Source: Ichthyophis bannanicus (Eukaryota; Chordata; Amphibia; Gymnophiona; Ichthyophiidae). From it: a stretch of 64,000 bases of DNA. Within the stretch, counting starts at the first letter, position 1. Every line of letters begins with the position of its first letter. A program made the translations under genes and the position numbers. Positions 1 to 11,480 of this stretch are shown piece by piece. The stretch is taken from assembly GCA_033557465.1 (NCBI GenBank), contig CM066035.1, positions 899,093,309 through 899,157,308 on the forward strand. The letters run 5' to 3'. Under the pieces are notes generated by a model, which ran no database searches, was not told the origin of the DNA, and saw nothing but the letters and a program-made list of their open reading frames with translations.

Positions 1-1453
1 CAGGCCCATACTGGACCTCAGAGAGTTGAACAAGTATCTGTTCTGAGAAAAATTCAAGATGATCTCTCTCTTGGAACACTTTTCCGCTACATTCAGAGTC
101 AGGATTGGCTATGTTCTCTAGATCTAAAGGATGCATACACGCATATTCTCATCCATACAGATCACAGGAGGCTTCTTTGATTCCTTTTTCAAGGAAGACA
201 TTACCAGTACAGGGTTATTCCCTTTGGACTGGCTTCTGCCCCAAGAGTCTTCACAAAATGCATGGCAGTAGTAGCAGCATTCCTGAGAACTCTGTGGATA
301 TTCGTCTTCCCTTACTTAGACGACTGGCTCATCCGAGCATCAACAGCTCCAGAAGCCAACTTCGCTCTCTCTCGCACAATACAAATCCTGCAGTACTTGG
401 GACTGGTCATAAATCTCCCAAAATCTCATCTCACCCCATCTCAGTCCCTAGAGTTCATAGGGGCTCTTCTCAACACAAGGCAGTCAAAGGCTTTCCTGCC
501 ACAGCCACGTTGTCTTCAAATACTCCAGCTGGCTTCTCAAGCAGCTATGAAAACTTTCCTAACTGCTCGAGAGATGCTTCAGCTGCTGGGGCATATGGCA
601 TCCACTGTCCATGTGGTTCCCTATGCTCACCTTCACATGCGAGCAGGTCAGTGGGCCCTATCCTCTCAGTGGACACAGGCCTTGGGTCGCCTATCGGACA
701 AAATCAGAAACTCGACACGTCTCATTTCATCCCTACAGTGGTGGCAATCACTGGAAAACCTTCTCGTAGGCTCTCCCTTCCAGCAGCCACTGCATTAAGC
801 CACCTTGACGACAGATGCGTCCAAGTCAGGCTGGGGGCTCACTTGGACCATCTCTCCACCCAAGGTCTATGGACCCACCAATAGGCTTGTCTTCACATAA
901 ACCTCCTGGAACTCAGAGCCATCTTTTATGCTCTTCAAGTATTCCAAACCCACCTCAGCTACAGGACAGTTTTGGTACAGACAGACAATCTAGTAGCCAT
1001 GTTCTATGTGAACAAACAGGGTGGGACGGGGTCTCAAGCCTCTGGACTTTTGCCAGAAATCTTCAAATCCACCTTCTAGCAGTGTATCTTCCAGGCATGC
1101 AAAATTTCTTGGCAGACAAACTCAGTCGAGTACTGCTGCCACACGAGTGGTCTCTTCATCCAGAGCAAATTGCTCGAATTCTTCAGATCTGGGGAACTCC
1201 AGATATAGACCTCTTTGCAAGTCCTCAGAATGCCAAACTTCCCCAGTTCTGTTCCAGAACACCGGTTCAGAACTGTCAGGCAAGGGATGCCTTTCACCTC
1301 CACTGGGGTCAGGACTTCCTCTATGCCTTCCCACCCATTCCCCTCATTCCCAAAACGCTCTTCAAGCTTCAGAGAGACAGGGGCCATATGATCCTCATAG
1401 CCCCATGCTGGCCACGACAACCATGGTATCCTCTGCTTCTACGTCTCTCTTGA
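1..1453 (+). pseudogene. DIRS reverse transcriptase / RNase H, frameshifted
   Basis: The first 300 bases encode, across shifting frames, the DIRS RT start (a RPILDLR-like block) and the block SLDLKDAYTH that carries the first catalytic aspartates. The second catalytic block, YLDDWLI, is at about 313-333. Downstream, frame 2 encodes the RNase H end of DIRS polyproteins, with the motif FLADKLSR at about 1108-1131 followed by EWSLHPEQ and a DLFAS block. The protein would copy the element's RNA into DNA. It is not intact: at least three frames are needed to read it, and stops interrupt the 5' portion. The family is recognised from the YLDDW and ADKLSR blocks and from the recombinase that follows. 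Confidence 0.8.
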
Positions 1454-1473
1454 GCCAAACCTCTGGAGTTGGG

Positions 1474-2924
1474 ATGTGCTCCAGATCTTCTTTCCCAGAA
1501 GAACGGGACACTATTGCACCCGAATCCTCAGTCTCTACACCTCAGGGCGTGGCTCCTGAGATCCTCGAATTCCAGGATATCAACCTATCTCAACAGGTAA
1601 AGGATATCCTTTTGGCTTCAAGAAAACCTTCCACAAGGCGAGCCTACACCTTTAAGTGGAAAAGGTTCTCTATTTGGTGTTCAAAAAAGGAACTTAATCC
1701 TTTTTCAGTGCCAGTGGAGGCGTTACTGGAATATCTCCTCCATTTGTCATCCTCTGGTCTTAAAACCAATTCAGTAAGAGTCCATCTTAGTGTCATTGCA
1801 GCTTTCCACAAGCCCTTGGATGGACAACCTGTTTCCTCTCAACCACTTGTAGCAAAGTTTATGAGAGGTCTACTTTTAACAAAACCTCTCATTAAGCCAC
1901 CACCGGTAGCATGGGATTTGAATCTTGTCCTTGGGCAGCTCATAGTAACATAGTAACATAGTAAATGATGGCAGATAAAGACCAGTATGGTCCATCTAAT
2001 CTGCCCAGTAAGATGGCAGGAGTAAGATGGCAGAAGTAGGTGCACCCCTCCCCATGTCTTTGTTCAGGGGTGCACCTGCCACTCTGTGCAGGCCACCCCT
2101 CCCCATGTCTTTGTTTAGGGGTGAACCCACCACTCCATGTAGGACACCTCTATTTGTTGAGAAATTAGATGGTTCCGTTTATTTTGATTTTATCCTGTTG
2201 CTGTAAAGGGATCCACTGTGTCTGTCCCATGCCATTTTGAATTCCCTCACGGTGTTTGCCTCATGAAACCGCCCTTCAAACCCTTAGCCACTACATCCCT
2301 AAAGTTTCTTTCTTAGAAAGTAATCTTCCTAATTGCTTTCACTTCTGCAAGACCATCAGTGAGCTACAGGATTTAGTGGCGGATCCTCCTTATACAAGGT
2401 TCCACCATGATAAAGTAGTCCTTAGGACTCACCATCACGTTATGCCAAAGGTGATTTCGCCTTTTCATTTAAACCAATTGGTTTACCTCCCTGTATTCTT
2501 TCCTAGGCCTCATGCCTCCAATGCAGAAAGAAATCTACACACTCTAGATTGTAAAAGAGCCTTGGCTTTTTACCTTCAGAGAACTAAGCAACATAGAAAG
2601 TCTTCCCAGCTTTTTGTTGCTTTTGACTCTAGTCATCTTGGACTACCAGTGTCCAAACGAACTTTGTATAAATGGATTGCTAATTGCATTTCCTTTGCAT
2701 ATGAGAGTAAGGCACTTTCTCTCGAAGGTCATGTCACAGCTCACAGTGTGAGAGCAATGGCAGCCTCTATGGCTAACCTTCACTCTGTGTCCATTGACGA
2801 CATTTGTAGAGCAGCCACTTGGGCTTCTGTACACACCTTTGCAGCCCACTACTGCTTGGACAAGGACTCCCATCGGGATGCCTCGTTTGGCCAGGCTGTT
2901 CTCCAGTATCTTTTTCAGACTTAG
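1474..2924 (+). pseudogene. DIRS tyrosine recombinase, interrupted
   Basis: The N-terminal core-binding half is read in frame 1 up to about 1943 (blocks RRAYTFKWKRF and LLEYLLHLSSSGLK). After the inserted CR1 fragment the catalytic half resumes and is mostly read in frame 3 to the stop at 2924. The block AHSVRAMAASMA contains the HxxR signature of tyrosine recombinases. A tyrosine in HTFAAHY sits at the expected place for the nucleophile. The first conserved arginine block appears as CKTISEL, so the usual arginine seems lost, although a frame change nearby makes this uncertain. The enzyme would integrate the circular DIRS DNA. The insertion, the frame change and the probable missing arginine mark it as dead. 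Confidence 0.8.
1944..2259 (-). mobile_element. CR1-type 3' fragment inserted in the DIRS recombinase
   Basis: The left edge carries repeats of the octamer CATAGTAA, the reverse complement of a CR1-style octamer tail, followed by the conserved AAGACCAGTATGGTCCATCT block. The same block recurs at about 23640. The five bases CTCAT occur at 1939-1943 and again at 2260-2264, so this is a small insertion with a possible 5-bp duplication. The recombinase reading continues on both sides. The strand is given so that the tail is the 3' end. Confidence 0.75.
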
Positions 2925-3049
2925 AACAACTCCTACCCACCGTCCCGGGTTTCGATGCCAGAGATCTATGGGAGGAAGCATGACCCATCTCAACCTGGGT
3001 TTCGCAGCTTTCTGAGGTCATCTCCCTGGCATCTCTTAGCTGGGGAGTC

Positions 3050-3411
3050 CCCATGTATGAAGACTACGTTCCTGCTTGTTCCTGGAGATAACGTTGTTAC
3101 TCACCTGTAACAGGTGATCTCCGGGAACAGCAGGAATTTAGTTTTCACAACCCACCCACCTCCCCTAGGAGTTGTCTTTCTCTCTCTCTCTCTCCTTCTC
3201 TCCTTTGTCTCAGCTATAAACTCAACTGAAGAGGGAGAGTTGGAAAGGCGGGAAGGCAGTGATGCAGGCGCAGTGGGATGCTCCCAAAAGCTTTCCTATT
3301 GGACGCTGGGGAGCGTTCCCGTGCAGGCTCCGTCGGTACCGACAATACCCATGTGTGAAGACTAAATCCCTGCTGTTCCCGGAGATCACCTGTTACAGGT
3401 GAGTAACTACG
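3050..3411. repeat. DIRS right terminus: inverted and direct repeats
   Basis: ACTCACCTGTAACAGGTGAT at about 3100 is the inverse of ATCACCTGTTACAGGTGAGT near 3386-3405. The stretch around 3053 (CCATGTATGAAGACTA) is directly repeated at about 3349. This matches the DIRS design of an inverted terminal repeat plus an internal region copied from it. A short CT microsatellite lies at about 3179-3202 between the two. Confidence 0.7.
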
Positions 3412-4401
3412 CTTTATCTAAAGATGATGCATGGGGTAGGAACTTTGGCACTGGTCTCACGAGAACATGAGACTAGCGTGAGAGAATCGGAGGGAAGGGG
3501 GACGAAGAGGTCACAAGCACTGGCTCCTAAGATTTTCGCTTGGCTCCTAAATTTACCCCCAAATTTTCAAGGCCTGGCTTAAGAAGCAAAAAATAAATGT
3601 TATATAACAAAATAGACCCCTTTTTAAAGAACTATTAGTGGAGCATTATGACACATTCATCTTTCTTCACCCTTTCAAAATATTTAAGGTTAGTTAAGAT
3701 CATTTTTAACTGGTTTGAAATCATTTTTAGAATTATATAGCAAAGAAAAGTAAATTAAGGTTATTAGTTTTCTATGTGTTTTACTTTTTTGAATAACACT
3801 CCCTTCACTTTTGTTGATGACAGTAGCCTAACAGATGACCAATCTTTAGTCACTTGACTGTAAAGCGTCGCTGCCCTCCTTGCTTTGTTTTTATTGGAAA
3901 TACCCAATATATCACGAAAATGCATATATTCTCTCATCTAATTTTTAACCGCCATGATGTTATGCCAACGCATGGCACTACACCAAATCATGAAATAAAA
4001 ATAAAATACAGCTTCCATCCCGCCCACCTATTGCTGTAAAGTTTACTGGGTGTTTTTGACCACAGACTTTGCACGGTATTTCAAAGTAAGAATTCATGTA
4101 TACATTCTTACTTTGAAACTCGCCTAAGAAAACAGTACCCACAAACACATGCACCTCCTGCTGGTGCAGACTTGCAAATACAAATGTCTGGCTGCTGTTT
4201 CAATCTCTGCTCTAGGCTGGTCCTTGGAATACTTTCGCAGACAAGGTTAAAGTGTGCAGGTTGTAGGACTACCTGTGTACTTTAATCTGCATAAGGGGAG
4301 ACCAATTTTTAGCCAGGGTAAAAAGCTTTTACCAACAAAAATCACTTTGAAAATTGTCTTCTAAATGTCATATATTGTTTTTTTCCTTCCCCTCTTGCCA
4401 G
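3412..4401. other. PHKA intron sequence, nothing recognised
   Basis: This is AT-rich intronic sequence between the DIRS remnant and the first coding exon. No reading frame of note was found. A phrase near 4060 about a ten-base block (CAGACTTTGC) also occurs near 35080, which suggests an old dispersed repeat. The last bases, a pyrimidine tract ending in CAG at 4401, form the splice acceptor. Confidence 0.4.
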
Positions 4402-4602
4402 ATGACCCCTTGTGAGATCAAATTTGCTGTTCATGTTGAGTCTGTGCTGAACCATGTACCACAACCAGAATATAGGCAGCTGCTGGTAGAGACAATTCTG
4501 GTCCTTGGCATTATATCCGACATGGAAGTGGATAGCATTGGGGGTATAATCCACGTGCATCGAATACTGCACTTAGCCAATGATCTCTTCCATCAGGATC
4601 AG
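4402..4602 (+). CDS. PHKA2: Phosphorylase b kinase regulatory subunit alpha, penultimate coding exon
   Basis: This exon encodes 67 residues in phase 0, starting [17 protein letters not shown] and ending ANDLFHQDQ. It is flanked by a pyrimidine tract plus CAG (4399-4401) and by the donor GTAAGT (4603-4608). The block around [10 protein letters not shown] is characteristic of the C-terminal region of phosphorylase kinase alpha subunits. The alpha subunit is part of the cytosolic hexadecameric kinase that activates glycogen phosphorylase. It holds the catalytic gamma subunit in check and is itself a phosphorylation target. The first ATG here is an internal methionine, not a start codon. PHKA2 (liver form) is chosen over PHKA1 mainly from the wording of the last exon; PHKA1 remains possible. 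No stop or frameshift is seen and the codons look conserved. Confidence 0.85.
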
Positions 4603-4689
4603 GTAAGTGAATGGAGGCTTATCCTTCAACTACTGAAAGATTTTTTTTTCAAGGACCTAGAGTCCCACAGAAATTCTGACATCTGAAGT

Positions 4690-5836
4690 AAGAGTTGGCA
4701 GTGTGTACCCCCTGCTTCAAAACCTGACATTGCTTTAGAAATACGGCAGCTCCAGCGGCCTGGGTTGGGAACCGTTGCTCTAGAACAGGAATCAATAAAG
4801 TCACAAAGCAAAAACTCCAGTAAGGGTTTTCCACTTAGCTCAAGAGCAGACAAAATGTTGAGCCAATCAGGAAACAGAAACTAAAATCACCAGAAATACA
4901 AGACACAGTTAACAGCAGGCTGACTGAGGTTTCTACTTCCTGAAGACGTAATAGCTTCTCCTGCAGTCTCCTTCCTCCTAATCCAAGGGTCACTGGCTTG
5001 AGGCCAGGCTATGACAACAGTAAGGGGTGGGAACCCAGGAGGTTAAGTATTTCGTGCTTATTCAGATTTAAAAATGAATGATAATGAAACAAAATAGTAA
5101 CATAGCTCACATTAACCTCTGCTCCAGGCAGCATTTCAGCGGAAGGTAGGCAAGTAAATCAGCAGCTACTGTAGCTACGTCGCGGGGGGTGGAATCTGAG
5201 TGACATCACGTCCTAAGCTGAAGAAGCGCCGGAACACTGTTGCAACTCATGCCATCACACGTGACATAGCACGTGCTTACATACAGGCGTGGGCATTTAT
5301 ACCTGCCTTGGAGCAGATGTAAATGTTTTCACCTACTGTTGTTCGGTATGCATGCAGATTACCATATTTTATAATCTATGCACGTACTCGTGTGCTCCGT
5401 CCAAACTCCTCCGAGCTGCACACCCAGCAGCAAATTATGCGCCACCATGCGAAAGTGCGCATATTTGCACCGCTCAGTATTTCACAAGAGGCCACATACA
5501 AACAGAAATGACTTTATAAAATTACCTCCATAGGTAATTTTGCCTATGTGGAATATCTAAAAAGGCACCTATTTTATGCTTATTTTATAAAGGAAACATA
5601 GGCAACTATGTGCCTTTATAAAATATGTTTGTGCAATGATCCCTAATACCGCATAAATCCTCTCACCCAAATTAACACTTGCTACAGAGATAGTGTAAAT
5701 GTGTGCTTGTACTCCGTACATCCATATTATAACTCCACCCAGACTGTAGAAATGGACAGATAAAGGGGATACCAGAATCCCCAATATGTAATTGAAGATG
5801 GATGAATTTCTTGATACAGAATGTGTTTAGAAGTTT
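4690..5836. other. Intron sequence with unclassified dispersed repeat
   Basis: No coding evidence was found. The part from about 5280 to 5790 is written in a style of low-complexity metric phrases (repeated GCAC, TTTATAAAA and CTCCRCCC-like blocks). These recur near 15860-16260 and 53880-54020, so I take it as an old interspersed repeat of unknown class. The remaining sequence shows nothing. Confidence 0.35.
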
Positions 5837-5855
5837 GGCTTTTCACCTGTTGTTG

Positions 5856-7505
5856 TTAAGTGCCGTCGAGTCGGAGTCGACTCATAGCGACCCTCTGGAT
5901 AGCTATCCTAAATTGTGTTCGGTCTTCAGTCAGGCGGCTCATTGTTGACAGACTGGTACCCGTAGCTGCTGTTATTGTATCGATCCATCTCATTGCTGGC
6001 CTTCCTCTTTTGCGTTGACCTTCTATCTTGCCAAGCATGATGTCTTTCTCTAATGATCTCTCTCTTCGCATGATGTGTCCAAAGTATGAAAGTCGAAGTC
6101 TTGTCATCTGAGCTTCTAAAGAAAGCTTAGGTTTGATCTCCTCTAGTACCGACTGGTTTGTTCTTCGGGCAGTCCATGGTATACACAGTATTCGCCACCA
6201 GCACCATAATTCAAAGGCATCAATTTTCTTCCTGTCTGTCTTTTTCACTGTCCAGCTTTCACATCCATATGATGTTATTGAAAATACCATGGCTTGAACA
6301 AGTCAAATCTTTGTATGGAGAGAGACATCACTGCTCTTGAGAATCTTATCTAGGTCTTTCATAGCCATTCTGCCAAGAGCAATGCGCCGTCTGATTTCTT
6401 GACTGCTTGTTGCTTCTTTATTGATAGTTGATCCAAGTAGGTTAAAGTTGTTCACAATTTCAATTTCTTCTCCTTCAACGATGAACCTGTTGATTATGCC
6501 AGTTGTCATGATCTTTGTCTTCTTTACATTAAGGTGCAGGCCCATTTTGAGACTATGTTCTTTGATTGTGAGAAGCAAATGTTTCAGATCATCTTCACTT
6601 TCAGCCAGTAATGTGGTATCATCAGCATAGCAAAGGTTGTTGATGAGTCTTCCACCAATCTTCACACCTCTGTTGTCTTCATACAATCCTGCTTCTCTGA
6701 TGATTTGTTCTGCATATAAATTAAACAGGTAGGGGGAAAGTATGCAGCCTTGTCTTACACCTTTGCTTATTTTAAACCATTCTGTTTCTCCTTGTTCCGT
6801 TCGAACTGTTGCTTCTTGATCAATGTACAGATTGCGCAAGAGAACGATCATGTGTTCTGGTATACCCATGCTTCTTAATGTGGCCCAGAGTTTCTCATGG
6901 TTTACACAGTCAAAAGCCTTGCTATAGTCGATAAAGCACAAATAGATATCCTTTTGGTATTCTTTAGTCTTTTCAAGGATCCATCTCACATCCGCAGTGA
7001 TGTCTCTCGTTCCTCGCCCTTTCCTGAACCCTGCTTGCACATCAGGTAGTTCTTGTTCCAGGTATGGTTGTAGTCTCTTTTGAATAATCTTCAGTAGAAT
7101 CTTGCTGGCATGTGGGATCAGAGCAATTGTGCGATAATTTCCACAGTCAGTTGGATCACCTTTCTTTAGTATTGGTATAAACACAGATCTTTTCCAGTCG
7201 GTTGGCCATGATGTTGTCTTCCATATTTCTTGGCAGAGCCTTGTGAGTACGGTAACAGCTGCATCAGATTGCTGCAATACTTCTATGGGAATACTATCAA
7301 TGCCCGGTGCTTTGTTCTTTGATAAAGCTTTCAATGCTGCTTCAACTTCTTCTTTCATCACCAATGGTTCCCAATCGTAAGGTACAGGTTGAAACGGCTG
7401 TTGGTCCACTTGATCTTTATCATATAAAAACTCTGTATATTCCTTCCACCTTTTCTTGACCTTCTCAGCATCATTCAACATAGAACCTTGAGCATCTTGT
7501 AACAT
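5856..7505 (-). pseudogene. RTE reverse transcriptase and C-terminal region, one frameshift
   Basis: The 400-residue open frame from 7505 to 6303 carries the RT blocks in order: NKAPGIDSIP, GFRKGRGTRD, CFIDYSKAFDCVNH (first catalytic aspartate), GVRQGCILSP, and LCYADDTTLL (catalytic YADD). Both catalytic centres look intact. A frameshift near 6300 leads to the C-terminal portion at 5856-6290, which has YGCESW, ELWCWWRIL and YFGHIMRRE, as in BovB-type elements. The enzyme would reverse transcribe the RTE RNA at the nicked target. Decay is light compared with other elements in this window. Confidence 0.85.
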
Positions 7506-7511
7506 TCCAAT

Positions 7512-7799
7512 TCAAGGCTGGAACTTTTTCTTTAACTCTCGTAGCTTTAGGAAAGCCAATCTTGTTCTTCCTCTAATAGTTTCTGCTTCTATTTCCTTGC
7601 AAGTGTCATTGTAGTACTTTTCATTGTCCTGTCTTGCTGCATGTTGGAAATCTCTGTTGAGTTCTGCGATTGTCTTCCTTTCTCCTCTGGCTTTAGCTTC
7701 TCTGCGTTTCTGGGCAATTTTAAGAGTTTCTTCCGTCATCCATTTTGACCGTTTTTGCTTTTTCACCTTTTGTAGAGATTTCTCGCTTTCTTCCAACAC
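7512..7799 (-). pseudogene. RTE linker between endonuclease and RT
   Basis: A lysine- and arginine-rich 95-residue open stretch (WMTEETLKIAQKRREAK) is similar in style to the linker of BovB-type proteins that joins nuclease and RT. It has no catalytic residues. It is followed by a stop at 7512 before the RT frame, so it is cut off from the domain it would normally continue into. Confidence 0.7.
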
Positions 7800-7862
7800 A
7801 ACCTTCTTGATGTCATTCCATAACTCTTCCGGAGCTCTGTCATTTGTATCTAAAGCAGCAAA

Positions 7863-9062
7863 TCAATTTTGCAGGCAGTCTTTAAATTCCAGTGGTATAT
7901 TCTCAAGGTCATATTTTGCTGCATTCATGAGTGGTTTGCTCTTTTTCAACTTTAGCTTGAGTTTGCATACTAGTAGTTGATGATCTGTACCACAGTCAGC
8001 TCCAAGTTTTGTCTTTGTTGATGTTACATAGCTTTTCCATCGTTGACTTCCACAGATGTAGTCAATTTGATTTTTATACAATCCATTGGGTGAAGTCCAT
8101 GTGTACAGTCGACGCTTGTGTTGCTGGAAGAAGGTGTTTGAGATGAATAGATCATTGGTCTTGCAGAATTCTATCAGTCTTTCTCCAGCTTCATTTCTGT
8201 TGCCAAGTCCATATTTTCCAACTACTTTGCCTTCTTCTTTTTTGCCAACTTTTGCGTTCCAGTCACCCATGACTATCAGGATATCCTGTTTGCATGTTCT
8301 GTCAATTTCAGCTTGTACTTGTTCATAGAACTCTTCAATTTCATTCTCTTCTGCAGCTTTTGTTGGGGCATATACTTGAATTATAGTTGTGTTGATAGGC
8401 AATCAGATGAATAGAGATTAAGCGTTCGCTGACTGCTTTGTATTTTATTACAGTTCTTGCAAGTTTCTTCTTTATTATAAATGCAACACCATTTCTTCTT
8501 TGTCTTTCATTTTCAGCATAGTAGACCATGTGATCATCTGATGCAAAGTGCCCCATGCCAGTCCATTTCAGTTCGCTGACACCCAACAGATCAAGTTGTA
8601 CACGTTCCATTTCATTCTTGACCACCTCCAACTTCCCTTGGTTCATGCTTCGTACGTTCCATGTTCCAATGTGTAAGACATCTTTACAGCTTCTGACTCT
8701 CATTTCATGCGCAGCTACATCAGCAGTCAGACTTCCCGAGGGCTTTGATCCAACCACATCATAAATGCTGGCTTTACTCTGAAAAGTCTTCAGCTCTTCC
8801 CCAGTAGCTAGTTGAGTGCCTTCCGACCTGGGGGTCTCATCTTCCAGCACCATAGCACAATTTGTTTTGTTGTAACTATCCATTGGGTTTTCATGGCAGG
8901 ATACAGAAGTAGATTGCCGGGCCTTTCTTCCGCGCAGTTTAAGTTTGGTGTTGTTGCCGTTGTCACAAAAATGTGATCCTCCGCCGTCAACACCGTCCTA
9001 TTCTGCTGCTGCCCAGATGGGTTGTTTGTCTTGGTCTGGCACCTCAGCTGAGACCTGTCCAT
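7863..9062 (-). pseudogene. RTE apurinic-like endonuclease domain, frameshifted
   Basis: On the minus strand, translation from 8883 gives the endonuclease start GTWNVRSMNQGKLEVV and the block LLGVSELKW. After a frame change near 8400 it gives the catalytic block VMGDWNAKVG, then IDYIC and the terminal GTDHQLLVCKL containing the DH pair. These are the expected blocks of an APE-type nuclease that nicks target DNA for target-primed reverse transcription. A leader of about 80 codons from 9062 lies in another frame and may be the original N terminus. A TGA or TAA stop near 7863 separates this part from the linker at 7512-7799. Confidence 0.8.
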
Positions 9063-9779
9063 CTTGGGAGACCCTGCCAGTAGTTAAACTACCGATAGTT
9101 TAGCTCTCAGCATCACCGATGCACACAAGCCCTCACAGCACGACAAGTTGCAAACCAAGTGAGAGGGCTTTTCACCTACTTCCTCTTAAATAGAATAGGA
9201 TATCATGATCATGAGTTCTGTGTAACTGTCTTTTAAAATAGTTTGAGAACATTAACGCAAGCAGAAAGAGTAAACATAGGCTATGAACTGCGCAACCATA
9301 GTTCATTGTACAGTCAGCTATAGGTCCCTTCTGACACAACATAATTTTTTGCAACTTTGCAATTATAAATAATTTTGTCATAATCAAGTAAATTTCATCT
9401 AATACACTGTAATCAGCTCTTACTCTGTAAAAAGAACTCTAGCGACACCTTGTGTTATTTCACGTTTATGCTTAATGACTTTGTTACTTCCCCTTTTCTC
9501 TTCAATAAAAAGAGCTTTTCAGGAGAAAGAATTTGAATCCAACAGACGTAGAACTGTGCTGCATCCATAGACCATCTTTTGTTTTCCCTCTGAGCTCAAA
9601 GAAAGTAGCACTTTGTGTGTAATTGTGTTCTGTGTTACTCTCTGCTTATTTCTCACTGCTTGAGGGACCAGAGACCGAAAGAGCTGTGGTATTGTGGCCA
9701 GATCACGGGGTTTTCTTCACAGACTATGTATGACTCAAGGAATGCCTACATGCAAATCATGGAAAAGTAGGCACAGTCT

Positions 9780-10110
9780 TGCAGTTTGTGTGTATACCTG
9801 CGTGCGATATTATAACGGCCATTTCTCCATTTGTGGAAATCCTTAATAAAATTATCCCCAGGGTATGAACGATGAAGGTCAACTATTTGAATTGTGTAAG
9901 GAACTTCACAGGCAGCCAGTGTAAACTCTTGAGCAAGAGAGTGGCTCTTTTCCATCTCATTCTTCCAAGACCAACCTAGCCACTGAATTCTCGACCAGTT
10001 AGACTTTTCTCAGTCTGTTTAAAAATCCAAATACCATGACATTACAGTAATCCAGTTGAGAAGACCACTTTCCTCTGGGGTTCTTAGATTAAGAAAACTA
10101 TTAAGATCCT
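9780..10110 (-). mobile_element. Old L2-clade fragment
   Basis: The phrases GGCAGCCAGTGTAAACT, AGTAATCCAGTTGAGA and neighbouring words match, at lower identity, the antisense of the L2 C-terminal coding region seen clearly at 18770-18960. No reading frame survives. The class is inferred from that internal comparison only. Confidence 0.5.
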
Positions 10111-10499
10111 TATGAGATCAAAGTGTCCATCAAGATCTGTTACCAAGAACTCCTATGCAGAATTCAAAATCTAAACCTGAATCCATCAAACCCCTAAATT
10201 CTTGACCTTTTCAGAGGGCAGACCAGATGTAGCTCTGTCATTACGTGAAAAGAGGTCGTGCCTCAGAAGCCATATATTTGGAGTGGCAGCATGTGCCCCC
10301 AGAAAATCCCTGAAGGAGTGGCTTCACCTCACTCTTGGTCAGGAGTGGGACTTGACAATAGCAATAAAACAAGATGGCCATGCCAAACTCATCCCCACAG
10401 AAACAGGGAGTCTGCTTCAGAGGGGACAGGACGCAGCAGGGCCTTCAGCACACACATAGGCTCAAAGACCTTATGCTTACTTTTTTGTTTTATTGCTGC
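10110..10499. other. Intron sequence, nothing recognised
   Basis: Short open frames occur by chance here. No domain, repeat or RNA gene was seen. Confidence 0.4.
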
Positions 10500-11480
10500 T
10501 GACACTGACCTGGAGAGATGTGGACGGAGGAGGAATGGGTTGGAAAAGAGATGCTTGATCACGTGGATGAAAGTGAAGGGAGGAGGGAGATACTAGGCCA
10601 TGGAGGTGAGAGGGAAGAGAGGAGAGGTGCTGGACCACAGGGGGGAGGAAAAAGAGGGGGAAATGCTGGATTATGGGGGGGGGAGGAAGACAGAGTGGAG
10701 ATGCTGGACATGAGAGGGAGAGAAAAGAGAGATTTTATTTATTTGTTTAGTCTTTTTTTTAATACTGCTTTATCTACAAGTTAAAGCGGTGTACATTTAA
10801 CTTGAGTGATAAACGTTACAAGGAACAGTGAAGGATAGGAAGGAAGATGCTGGACATGGGGAGGAGAGGGAGAGAAAGGAGAGATGTCAGACAGCTTGGA
10901 GGATAGGAAGGGAGATGTTGAATATGGGGGGATAGGGGAGAGAGAGGGAAAGGGGTGAGAGAATGAGAGAGAGGAGAGATGCTGGAGGGGGAGATGCTGG
11001 ACATAGGGGGAATATGAAGACAAAGGGGAGATGATGGATGGAAAGGAAAGGGAGAAGCAGGACTGGGGAAAGGGAAATGCGGGGCAGTGGAGAGAAAGAG
11101 AGAGGGAAGATAATGGATGAGGAAGGGAGAAAGAGAGAGAGGAAACACTGCACAGGAAGGGGAGCATGAGAGAGCAGAGACGATAGATGGGAAGAGTGAG
11201 GGAACATGGGGGAGATGCTGGACAGAGAGAAGAGAGGGAGAGGGGTTATATGCTGGACATACAGATGGAGAGAGGAGGGGAATGTTAATGAAATACTTGG
11301 GAATAAAAGGCTGTGGAAGGAGAGGGCTGGCATGAGAAAGAAAGACAAAGCTCCAGGAAGATAAGTAAAAAGAAGGAAATTGAGGACGATGATAAGGAGG
11401 TGTGAAATGTAGTAGATAGGGAAGCAGAAAAATACCTGGAAGAATGGATGGATGTAGGGAAGGAAATAAAGACAGAAGGA
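10500..11480. repeat. Long purine-rich tract with degenerate tandem units
   Basis: The + strand is dominated by G and A across nearly 1 kb, with recurring units like GAGATGCTGGACAT at roughly 30-60 bp spacing. The apparent reading frames on both strands are low-complexity by-products (Ser/Pro/Phe-rich on the minus strand, Gly/Glu/Arg-rich on the plus strand). A short non-purine insert lies at 10735-10815. Confidence 0.75.

Larger units (their letters stand above)
1..3411 (+). mobile_element. DIRS-type retrotransposon, 5' part outside the window, decayed
   Basis: Translated fragments follow the DIRS order: reverse transcriptase, RNase H-like region, then a tyrosine recombinase, followed by a terminus with inverted and direct repeats. 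DIRS elements integrate by recombinase rather than by an integrase, so no target duplication is expected. The reading frames are broken by several frameshifts and by a CR1-type insertion at 1944-2259, so this copy cannot be active. It lies upstream of a PHKA exon on the same strand, inside an intron. The right end is placed at about 3411, where the inverted terminal repeat stops. The left end is not in the window. Confidence 0.85.
5849..9165 (-). mobile_element. Full-length RTE (BovB-like) LINE
   Basis: The element is 3317 bp long, close to the usual length of full-length RTE/BovB elements. It is bounded by a perfect 12-bp target duplication, GGCTTTTCACCT, at 5837-5848 and 9166-9177. Its 3' end, at the low coordinate, is an AAC-repeat tail preceded by GAGTCGACTCCGACTCGAC, typical of RTE-type ends. 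One polyprotein is encoded: endonuclease then reverse transcriptase then a C-terminal region with CESW and FGHIMRR blocks. It is inserted antisense in the last PHKA intron. Frameshifts near 8400 and 6300 and a stop near 7862 make it non-functional, though both ends are preserved. Confidence 0.9.

Noticed and set aside
105..884. 259-codon plus-strand open frame at the window start
   Set aside because: It is an out-of-frame reading through the DIRS RT; the recognisable RT blocks are in other frames.
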